The notes beneath the pieces were generated by a model. That model was not told the origin of the DNA. It searched no databases and worked only from the letters and a program-made list of their open reading frames with translations. From Pedosphaera sp. (GTDB lineage: Bacteria; Verrucomicrobiota; Verrucomicrobiia; Limisphaerales; SIAT01), in contig SIAT01000017.1 in assembly GCA_009691645.1 (NCBI GenBank), positions 1-17,249 of the forward strand: a DNA stretch of 17,249 nt, in the 5' to 3' direction. The stretch's first letter is position 1; each line of letters opens with the position of its first letter. Shown in pieces: positions 6,569 to 13,407 of this stretch. The position numbers were made by a program, and so were the translations under genes.

Positions 6569-7669
6569 ATGACTCGCCTACTCCAACTCTCTCTCGCGTC
6601 GCTGCTGCTGGCCGGCGCCGCCGCCGCCCAAACCGCCGGCGTGCGGATCAAGGATCTCACCTTCATCCACGGCGCGCGGGACAACCAGCTCGTCGGTTAC
6701 GGACTCGTCATCGGCCTCAACGGCGAGGGCGACAAGGATAATTCCTATTCCAAGCAGACCATCGCCAACATGCTTCAACGCTACGGTGTGAAGGTGGATC
6801 CGACCACGGTCTCCTCCAAGAACGTCGCCACCGTGATCGTCACCGCCGACATCCCGCCCTTCATGAAAGACGGCGCGCGCATCGACGTGACCGTCTCCTC
6901 GCTCGGCGATGCCAAGGCGCTTCAGGGCGGCATCCTCATCCAGACGCCACTGCTCGGCGCCGACAACAAAGTGTACGCCGTGGCACAGGGCGCCGTGAGC
7001 ACCGGCGGTTTCAGCGCGGGGGGCGGCGGGGCTTCCGCGACCAAGAACCATCCCACCACCGGCCAGATTGCCAACGGCGCGCTGGTGGAGAAGATGATTC
7101 CCGTCACGCTCGTGCGCGACAACTTCGTGGATGTGAACCTGCGCGAGCCGGATTTCACGGTCTCCGCGCGGATGTCCGAGGCGGTGAACAAGAAGTTCCC
7201 TGGCTCCGCCCAGTCGGTGGATGGCAACACCGTGCGCGTCGCCGTGCCGTCGGTTTACCAAGCCTCGCCGATCAGTTTCATCGCCCAGATCCAGGCCATC
7301 GAGGTCGTGCCCGATTCTGTCGCGCGCATCATCATCAATGAGCGCACCGGTACCATCGTCGCCACTGCGCGCGTGCGCATCAACAGTTGCGCCGTCTCCC
7401 ACGGCAACATCATCGTGACCATCGCCGAGACGCCCGAGACCAGCCAGCCGCTGCCCCTCTCACAGGCCGGCACCACCACCACCAACCCGCGCACGAACGT
7501 GAATGTGGAGGAGAAGAAAGGGTCGCTCGTCACCTTCCCCGAGATGCCCACGGTGGAGAAAGTCGCGCAATCACTCAACGCCCTCGGCGTCACGCCGCGC
7601 GACATGATGTCGATCTTTCTGGCGATGAAACAGGCCGGCGCGTTGCAGGCCGAATTGATCCTGCGCTGA
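6569..7669 (+). CDS. flgI: Flagellar P-ring protein FlgI
   Basis: FlgI assembles in the periplasm into the P ring, the bushing in peptidoglycan through which the rod turns. The 366-residue protein matches the usual length. It has a signal peptide (about residues 1-20, ending LLLAGAAAAQ), the signature RIKDLTFIHGARDNQLVGYG followed by LVIGLNGEGDK, then MLQRYGVKVDP, KNVATVIVTADIPPF and DVTVSSLGDAKALQGG. The C-terminal part has NERTGTIVATARVRI, VAQSLNALGVTPRDMMSIF and MKQAGALQAEL. The two neighbouring genes are one nucleotide away on each side (flgH upstream, flgJ downstream), which indicates strong coupling of P-ring and L-ring expression. Confidence 0.98.
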   Translation: MTRLLQLSLASLLLAGAAAAQTAGVRIKDLTFIHGARDNQLVGYGLVIGLNGEGDKDNSYSKQTIANMLQRYGVKVDPTTVSSKNVATVIVTADIPPFMKDGARIDVTVSSLGDAKALQGGILIQTPLLGADNKVYAVAQGAVSTGGFSAGGGGASATKNHPTTGQIANGALVEKMIPVTLVRDNFVDVNLREPDFTVSARMSEAVNKKFPGSAQSVDGNTVRVAVPSVYQASPISFIAQIQAIEVVPDSVARIIINERTGTIVATARVRINSCAVSHGNIIVTIAETPETSQPLPLSQAGTTTTNPRTNVNVEEKKGSLVTFPEMPTVEKVAQSLNALGVTPRDMMSIFLAMKQAGALQAELILR

Positions 7670-7670
7670 T

Positions 7671-8030
7671 ATGCTTTCCCCCACCAACACCGTCGCCCTC
7701 TCGTTCCGCGAGGCCGAGCAACTCGCGCCCGAGAAGCTCGCGGGCAACCCGCACGTTTCCGAGGCAGACAAGATCTCCATCGCGAGCAAGCATTTCGAGG
7801 CCATCCTCGTCCGCCAGTTCCTCACCGAGGCGCAGAAACCGCTGCTCGCGCCCAAAGGCCAGATGAGCGGCGCCACCAGCGAGATTTATCGCGACATGAT
7901 GACCGATACGCTCGCCAACCAGATTTCCAAGTCGGGCACGCTCGGGCTTGCCCGGCAATTCCAGGCGCAATTCACCCCGCACGCGAAAGACGCCGCGGCC
8001 GGCGCCAAACCCGCCACGCAACCGCAATGA
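7671..8030 (+). CDS. flgJ: FlgJ-type rod-binding protein, N-terminal domain only
   Basis: This 119-residue protein corresponds to the N-terminal rod-capping domain of FlgJ, which helps rod proteins polymerise in the periplasm. Signature segments are ASKHFEAILVRQFLTEAQK, then SGATSEIYRDMMTDTLANQI and SGTLGLARQF. The C-terminal muramidase (glucosaminidase) domain of enterobacterial FlgJ is absent: after about residue 100 there is only an Ala/Lys/Pro tail. Single-domain FlgJ is known in other phyla, where a separate enzyme opens the peptidoglycan; none is encoded in this window. No signal peptide is seen, as expected for a substrate of the flagellar export system. It overlaps flgN by 4 nt (ATGA). 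Confidence 0.88.
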   Translation: MLSPTNTVALSFREAEQLAPEKLAGNPHVSEADKISIASKHFEAILVRQFLTEAQKPLLAPKGQMSGATSEIYRDMMTDTLANQISKSGTLGLARQFQAQFTPHAKDAAAGAKPATQPQ

Positions 8031-8527
8031 AACCGCACGTCGGCCATCTCATCGAATGCCTGCGGGAGGAACTCACGCAGTACGGCGAGCTTCTCGCGCT
8101 GATGCAGGAACAGCAGAATCTCATCATCCGCCGCGATGCCGAGACGCTTCAGCAGAACCTCGCCGCGGTGGAGCAACAGGTGGCCGGCGTTACTCTCGCG
8201 CGCCAAGCTCGCGAGCAGGCTCGCAAGGCTATCATCGTCGCCCTCGGTGCCGCGCCGGACATCACCTTTCGCCAGATGACCGCGCAACTCCCGGCTGAGT
8301 ACCAGCCGTTGCTCGAGGCGTTGGTCGTGGAGATCAATCAAATCCTGCTGCGCGTGCAGCAGTGGCTCCGGCAGAACCATCTCCTACTCAGCCGCTCGCT
8401 CGATCTGATGCAGCGGATGATTCAGAGCTTGTTCCCCGCTGCCCGCAGTGGGCGCACCTACGGCCGTCGCGGCTTCGTCGCACCCGTCGCGCCGCCGCCA
8501 AGTTCTTTATACGAGGGAATCGTCTAG
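8027..8527 (+). CDS. flgN: FlgN-type chaperone for hook-filament junction proteins
   Basis: FlgN is the cytoplasmic export chaperone of FlgK and FlgL, whose genes follow directly. The 166-residue protein is helical throughout, with LIECLREELTQYGELLALMQEQQNL at the N-terminus (a typical FlgN first helix; the segment runs about residues 8-32) and a C-terminal helix containing LLLSRSLDLMQRMIQ. The last 30 residues are basic and proline-rich, ending in SSLYEGIV, a plausible flexible docking tail. Sequence identity in the family is low; the assignment rests on helix pattern, length and position between flgJ and flgK. It overlaps flgJ by 4 nt. Confidence 0.85.
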   Translation: MKPHVGHLIECLREELTQYGELLALMQEQQNLIIRRDAETLQQNLAAVEQQVAGVTLARQAREQARKAIIVALGAAPDITFRQMTAQLPAEYQPLLEALVVEINQILLRVQQWLRQNHLLLSRSLDLMQRMIQSLFPAARSGRTYGRRGFVAPVAPPPSSLYEGIV

Positions 8528-8539
8528 TCTGGAGAAATT

Positions 8540-9961
8540 ATGCTCGGCCTATTTGGAACATTAGAAATGGCGCGCCAGTCGCTGCAGGTAGCGCAGCATG
8601 GCGTGCAATTGGCCGGCCATAACCTGGCGAACGCCGCCAACCCTGCTTACGCCCGCCAGCGTCTCCAGATCGAGACGGCTGAAACCATCCCCAGCCCCAT
8701 CGGTGCAGAGGGCACAGGCGCGCAAGTCACCGGCTACCATCAGATCCGTGATCAGATCGTCGATCGGTCCATCATCTTCGAATCCAGCATCTCCAGTTAT
8801 CTCCAGGAAAAGGAACGTTCTTTGACGCAGATGGAGACCTATCTGGGTCAAACCATCGACCGCCAATCTTCCGCCAACAGCTCCGGTACCGTCGGCTCAT
8901 CGACCGGCGGCCAGTACGGATTAGCGGAGGGGATGGCCGAATTCTTCAACACGTTCCAGTCCCTCAGTGTCTCTCCCTCCTCCACAGCCGACCGACAGGT
9001 CGCCATGCTGAAAGCGCGGCAGTTGGCCGATAAATTCAAGGACCTCGACTCGCGCCTTCTCACACTCAAAAGCCGCTTGAACGAAGAGGTCTCGGCGCAG
9101 GCTGAAGAAGTCAACAAACTGCTGGCGCAGATAGCCGAGTTGAGCAACGACATCAAGCAAAGCGAAATCGGCAATGCCCGTGCGAACGAAGTGCGCGATC
9201 GCCGCCAGGAGAAACTCGAAGCACTCGCCAAGCTCACCGATATTCAAGTGACCGATACGGAGACGTTCAACGTGAGCGTCAACGGTGTCACGTTCGTCCA
9301 CGCCAGCGTGCTCATCGACAGCTTCAAAGCCGTGGCCGATGGCAATGGCAGCTATCAGTTGACCTCCGCCATCACAGGCGGCGTTATCGGTATCAACAGC
9401 GGCAAGCTGAAGGGAATTTTGGCCACGCGCGATACCTCAATCACATCGCTCCGGAGCAAAATCAGCCTGCTGGCTCAGCATCTCATCACGGAAGTGAACG
9501 CGCGGCACAGTGCGGGAAAAGCATTGGACGGGAGCACTGGCCGCGCTTTCTTCACCGGCACCGACGGATCCAATATCTCCGTGAACACGGCTTTGGAAGA
9601 TGACCCGCGACTCATTCAAGTGAGCGGCAATGGTGATGCGGGCGATAATACAGTGGCCTTGAATTTGGCGCGATTGGCCGGCGAACCCCTCGCTGCCCTC
9701 GGTAACCGCACATTCTCCGACCACTATAACGTGACGGTGACCTCTTTCGGCCAGGAACTTTCAGACGTGAAGACCCGCATCGGCGATCAAGCGGTGCTCG
9801 ACCAGATGCTCACATCACAACGCGAATCCGTCAGCGGCGTGTCTGTAGATGATGAGATGACTCACCTGATTACGTTCCAGCGCGCCTACCAAGCCTCTTC
9901 CAGGCTCATCGGGGTTTTGGATGAATTGCTCCTCGACACGATCCAGATGGGTGCCCGTTAA
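8540..9961 (+). CDS. flgK: Flagellar hook-associated protein 1 FlgK
   Basis: FlgK (HAP1) forms the first ring of the hook-filament junction outside the cell. The 473-residue protein has the rod/hook-type N-terminus (LFGTLEMARQSLQVAQHGVQ, then HNLANAANPAYARQR), the FlgK-type coiled region (about residues 150-230), a central part with DIQVTDTETFNVSVNG, and the C-terminal motif VDDEMTHLITFQRAYQASSR followed by LIGVLDELL. It is on the short side for FlgK, indicating a reduced variable outer domain. One of the few clear ribosome-binding sequences in the window, GGAG at 8531-8534, lies 5 nt before the ATG. The gap to flgN is 12 nt. Confidence 0.96.
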   Translation: MLGLFGTLEMARQSLQVAQHGVQLAGHNLANAANPAYARQRLQIETAETIPSPIGAEGTGAQVTGYHQIRDQIVDRSIIFESSISSYLQEKERSLTQMETYLGQTIDRQSSANSSGTVGSSTGGQYGLAEGMAEFFNTFQSLSVSPSSTADRQVAMLKARQLADKFKDLDSRLLTLKSRLNEEVSAQAEEVNKLLAQIAELSNDIKQSEIGNARANEVRDRRQEKLEALAKLTDIQVTDTETFNVSVNGVTFVHASVLIDSFKAVADGNGSYQLTSAITGGVIGINSGKLKGILATRDTSITSLRSKISLLAQHLITEVNARHSAGKALDGSTGRAFFTGTDGSNISVNTALEDDPRLIQVSGNGDAGDNTVALNLARLAGEPLAALGNRTFSDHYNVTVTSFGQELSDVKTRIGDQAVLDQMLTSQRESVSGVSVDDEMTHLITFQRAYQASSRLIGVLDELLLDTIQMGAR

Positions 9962-10018
9962 ACGCACCTTGAACACTGAATGATTGCCAATGTTTAACCG
10001 AAACTTGCGAGAGAAACT

Positions 10019-10987
10019 ATGCGTGTAACACAGAATGCCTTCCCGAATCAGCTCAAGTATCAACTCGGCGAGCTGACCTCGAAGCAGGCGCTCCTGCAGC
10101 GGCAAGCCGCCACAGGCCAGCGCATCGAGAAGCCCAGCGACAATCCGCTCTCCATGCGCAAGACGCTCGACTGGCAGAACGAGCTCAAGAGTTTATCTCA
10201 ATACCAAGAGAACTCGTATCGCCTGCGGGAGGCCCTCGACGCCAGCTACAGCACCATCTCGCAAATGAAGAAGGTGTCGGATCGCGTGAGCGAAATCGCC
10301 ATCTTGGCGGATGGCTCCAAGGGGCCAGCAGCACTCGGCGCCTATGCCTCCGAAGTCAACCAGATGCTAGAACACGCGGTGCAACTGGCGAATACCAAAC
10401 ACTCCTCGGGCTACCTCTTTGGCGGCACTAAAAGCGCCCAGCCTCCAGTGGCGACCACGCGGGATGGCGCCGGGAAAATCACCAGCATGGCTTATCAGGG
10501 GACATCCTCTGTTCCGCAATACGACGTCGCACAGGGAACTTCCCTCTCCATCCATTTCCCCGGCGGCAACTCCACTGGTTCCGGCAACATCGGCATCCTG
10601 CAGGATAGCCGGTACGGTTCGGACTTCATCACCCACCTCATCCAGCTTCGCGACAGTCTGGATACGGCCACTGCCTCTACGGGCACCACCACTGGTGCCG
10701 CCGCGCTCGCGACCATCAAGGACACGATCCAAAGCAAGCTGGAGAAAGACGAGAGCGCGTTCATCGACATCTTCAGCATCGTCGGCGCCGTGCAATCTCG
10801 GCTGGAATCCGCCACGAAGGTCGCTCAACTGCGAGCGCAGGCGATCGACCCTCTCATCTCGCGCGAAGCCGATGCCGATCTCGCCGAAACGCTGGTGCGC
10901 CTGAACGAAATCCAGAACGCCTACAGTGCCGCGCTCAAGTCTGGTAGCAGCATCTTGAACACGTCGTTGCTGGATTACCTCCGTTGA
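10019..10987 (+). CDS. flgL: Flagellar hook-associated protein 3 FlgL
   Basis: FlgL (HAP3) is the second junction ring, joining FlgK to flagellin. The 322-residue protein has the flagellin-like N-terminus MRVTQNAFPNQLKYQL, GQRIEKPSDNPLSMRKTL, and the FlgL-typical NTKHSSGYLFGGTKSAQPP around residues 125-145. It ends with the flagellin-type C-terminal helix: DADLAETLVRLNEIQNAYSA, then ALKSGSSILNTSLLDYL. It is separated from flgK by 57 nt, the largest gap inside the operon apart from the one at 3381-3626, but I see no convincing promoter there. Confidence 0.96.
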   Translation: MRVTQNAFPNQLKYQLGELTSKQALLQRQAATGQRIEKPSDNPLSMRKTLDWQNELKSLSQYQENSYRLREALDASYSTISQMKKVSDRVSEIAILADGSKGPAALGAYASEVNQMLEHAVQLANTKHSSGYLFGGTKSAQPPVATTRDGAGKITSMAYQGTSSVPQYDVAQGTSLSIHFPGGNSTGSGNIGILQDSRYGSDFITHLIQLRDSLDTATASTGTTTGAAALATIKDTIQSKLEKDESAFIDIFSIVGAVQSRLESATKVAQLRAQAIDPLISREADADLAETLVRLNEIQNAYSAALKSGSSILNTSLLDYLR

Positions 10988-10995
10988 GCCATACT

Positions 10996-11478
10996 ATGCT
11001 TATGATTTTTCGCTCACATCACCTGCGCACGCTCAGCCTGCTCGCCACCTGCCTCGGCGTCAGCGCGCTGCTAGCGGCCGAGCCTGTTGGTTACCTCACC
11101 AAAGGCCGCGGCTACGGGCTCCGGTTCGCTTCGCCCGCCAAGGTGCCCATCGCCCCCCTGCCCTCGCTCCCCATCAGCTACGATCCGCAGCCGCAGTTCG
11201 CCCCTGTGCCCATACAGCCCATTGTCGAAGCGACGGCGTCTCAGTCGGTCATCGTGGTGACCACCGCGTTCCCGCCTTCCAACACGCTTTCCGGAAACGA
11301 TCTCGTCCGCCAACTGCTCTCGCAACAGCCGCTCGTGGTCGGGCCGGGCACCGGCTCGATGATAAAGTTCTTCCAGAGCGGTACGAACCAGATCGGCATC
11401 ACGATAGACCCCACGCCGCTCTTCCAGCCGCCGGCCACGCTCGGCCGGCCCAGCTCGGCTACCTACCAGCAGAAATAG
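10996..11478 (+). CDS. Exported hypothetical protein
   Basis: I do not recognise this protein of about 160 residues. It begins with a signal peptide (MLMIFRSHHLRTLSLLATCL, then GVSALLAA, with cleavage expected before EPVG). The mature part starts with a Gly/Tyr-rich stretch (TKGRGYGLRF), then a proline-rich region (about residues 45-80), a hydrophobic strand SQSVIVVTTAFPP and GNDLVRQLLSQQP. ATG 10996 was preferred. An in-frame TTG at 10984 overlaps the flgL stop, and ATG 11002 is also possible. It lies 8 nt after flgL and 4 nt before the next exported protein, so it is very probably co-expressed with the flagellar genes and acts in the periplasm or envelope. Confidence 0.75.
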   Translation: MLMIFRSHHLRTLSLLATCLGVSALLAAEPVGYLTKGRGYGLRFASPAKVPIAPLPSLPISYDPQPQFAPVPIQPIVEATASQSVIVVTTAFPPSNTLSGNDLVRQLLSQQPLVVGPGTGSMIKFFQSGTNQIGITIDPTPLFQPPATLGRPSSATYQQK

Positions 11479-11482
11479 CCGG

Positions 11483-12949
11483 ATGAACCGCTTCCGCCAC
11501 AACCTCACTTTGCTCTCCGTGTTCGCGGCGGCCGTCCTCGTGGCGCACGCCGACGAGAAGCCCGCGCCAAAACTGCCGGAAGAAACGAAGCCCTCAGCCA
11601 AGCCGGCGGGGAGTGTCGTGGATCAGCTCAAACGCGGCACGCCGAGCGAAGACCTAACCATCGGCCGTCTGCCGAATGACTCGATCGAATTCAAGGAGCA
11701 TACCGCTTACCTCAAACAACAGGACGAGCTGAGCCGGAAAAAGCTCGAGCAGATCCCCGCATTGCGCGGTGCCACGAACCAATCCACCACCAACCGCTGG
11801 ATCGAAGTGGACCGTATCGTGCGCGAAGTGCTGAACTCCGACGCGACCAGAGACGTGAAGCTCGATGCCAAGCGCCTCGCCCTCGTGGAGTTGGCGCTCC
11901 TCGCCGAACGCGACCAGAAATACGAGATCGCCCAGCAACTTCTCGCCGAGTACATCGAGCGTTTTCCCCTGGATGTCGTCGTGCCCGAAATCCTGCTCCG
12001 GCAGGGTTTGCTCTTCCGCAAGATGGGCCAGCGCGCCATGGCCATCTCCAAATATTACTCGGTGATGACCGCCTCTATCCGACTGCGCGGCGACAACCTC
12101 GCCCGCTACGAACGCATCGTCATCACCGCGCAAGCCGAGATCGCCGACACTCATCTTGAAGATGGCGACTTCAAAGAAGCCGCCAATCTCTACGAGCGGT
12201 TGCTCAAGAACCGAAACGAGGAGATGAGCGAAATGATCCTCCGGCTCAAGCTCATCCGCGCCCACGCTGCGGCGGCGGCGCAGATTTCCGCTCAAATCGA
12301 ACCGGCCATCACCCTCGCGGTGAAACCGGACGCCACGCCGACACAGAAGTCCGCCCCGGACGACCTGCGCAAAGAACTGACCGAGGTCAACATGGCCACC
12401 ATCGATCAGTGCAACGAATTTCTACGGAAACCGCAGGGGGCCGAGCACGACGTCCAGTTCGAGGTGCGCCATCACCTCGCGAAAGCCAGTCACGGGGCCG
12501 GCCGGCAGGAGGATGCGCTGCACCAGTTCAAGATCGTGCAGGACACTTTCGCTGCGGGCGATGCCGCGCAGCAGGCGCGCTGGAGTCTCTGGCTGTTCCG
12601 CTCGATGAACGAGTTCGCCAACCAAAGCTTTCAAGCCGCCGACTTCGCCGCCGCCGCCGATGCGTACCGTTGGTTGCTCGCGCGCGATCGCACCATCGAA
12701 AGTCAGGTTCAGATTCTCAACCAGATTGGCCTCTGCCACGAACGTCTGCGCGAGGAGGACAAAGCCGTGCGCGCCTACACCGACCTCATCACCGCCGCGC
12801 AGGATCGTCCCGAGGAGATCGGTAAATCAACGCAGCGCCTCGCGCTCCAGACCATCGTCGGCATGGCACGTGTGCGAAATGAAATCTTGTCATTCAAACG
12901 GAGTGTGGAAGAATCTGGCTTGAACAAGCGGCCCGAAAAGGAGAATTAG
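11483..12949 (+). CDS. Exported protein with TPR-like helical repeats, function unknown
   Basis: The 488-residue protein has a signal peptide (MNRFRHNLTLLSVFAAAVLV, then AHA before DEKPAPK) and a charged, Lys/Pro-rich linker. The rest is helical with TPR/Sel1-like repeat pairs. Clear examples are YEIAQQLLAEYIERFPLDVV with GLLFRKMGQRAMAISKYYSV, GDFKEAANLYERLLKNRNEE, FAAAADAYRWLLARDRTI with NQIGLCHERLREEDKAVRAY. It resembles periplasmic TPR scaffold proteins such as the BamD/YbgF type, but no specific family is recognised. Its place between the hook-filament junction genes and a regulator suggests an envelope scaffold for the basal body or motor. That role is inferred only from context. Confidence 0.8.
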   Translation: MNRFRHNLTLLSVFAAAVLVAHADEKPAPKLPEETKPSAKPAGSVVDQLKRGTPSEDLTIGRLPNDSIEFKEHTAYLKQQDELSRKKLEQIPALRGATNQSTTNRWIEVDRIVREVLNSDATRDVKLDAKRLALVELALLAERDQKYEIAQQLLAEYIERFPLDVVVPEILLRQGLLFRKMGQRAMAISKYYSVMTASIRLRGDNLARYERIVITAQAEIADTHLEDGDFKEAANLYERLLKNRNEEMSEMILRLKLIRAHAAAAAQISAQIEPAITLAVKPDATPTQKSAPDDLRKELTEVNMATIDQCNEFLRKPQGAEHDVQFEVRHHLAKASHGAGRQEDALHQFKIVQDTFAAGDAAQQARWSLWLFRSMNEFANQSFQAADFAAAADAYRWLLARDRTIESQVQILNQIGLCHERLREEDKAVRAYTDLITAAQDRPEEIGKSTQRLALQTIVGMARVRNEILSFKRSVEESGLNKRPEKEN

Positions 12950-12966
12950 ATTGCCACACACCGCCA

Positions 12967-13404
12967 ATGAGCCTTCCGGAACGAGATGATTCGCTCCAGT
13001 CGCTGGCCGGTGAATTACAGCAGCACCTGAAGCTCTGCGAGGAGATTCACGCCCTCGTCCGCACGGAGAACCAGCAGCTCAAATCCGCCGCGCCCGAAGA
13101 TCTGCAGGCCGGCGCCCAGTCACGCAAAAGCTTCCTCAATCGCCTCACCGGCGCCCAGCGGCAAATCGCCGATCACAAGGCCGCGTGGCTCCGCCTGCCC
13201 GCCGGCGAACGCGCCCAGCATCCCGAGATCGCCGCGCTCATCCGCCAGAATCTCGATCTGATCATGAAGATTGTGCTGCTCGATCGCGAGAACGAGCAGC
13301 TCCTGCTCCGGCACCGGCTCGTGCCGCCGAGCAAACTGCCGCCGGCGCACCGACAGAACCCCAATTACGTGGCTAAGTTGTATCGGAACACCGGCAGTTC
13401 CTAA
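12967..13404 (+). CDS. Second FlgN/FliT-like helical protein
   Basis: This 145-residue cytoplasmic protein is helical and rich in Gln, Leu and charged residues. LAGELQQHLKLCEEIHALVR and TENQQLKSAAPEDLQAGAQS (about residues 14-53) followed by RKSFLNRLTGAQRQI have the layout of a FlgN-type chaperone. A second helical part runs through HPEIAALIRQNLDLIMKIVL and LDRENEQLLLRHRL. The C-terminal tail, with NPNYVAKLYRNTGSS, is short and conserved-looking. It has no signal peptide. It ends 3 nt before the response-regulator gene, so the two are probably translated together. It could be an export chaperone for another late substrate, or could have a regulatory role; the sequence does not decide. Confidence 0.7.
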   Translation: MSLPERDDSLQSLAGELQQHLKLCEEIHALVRTENQQLKSAAPEDLQAGAQSRKSFLNRLTGAQRQIADHKAAWLRLPAGERAQHPEIAALIRQNLDLIMKIVLLDRENEQLLLRHRLVPPSKLPPAHRQNPNYVAKLYRNTGSS

Positions 13405-13407
13405 GCC

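Noticed and set aside
9962..10018. Promoter between flgK and flgL
   Set aside because: TTGC-containing stretches are present, but none has a GG at the correct -24 distance, and no sigma-28 or sigma-70 pattern is convincing.
12940..12955. Sigma-54-like site GGAGAA-N5-TTGCC before the second FlgN-like gene
   Set aside because: The GG to GC spacing is one base too long and the -24 block is poor.
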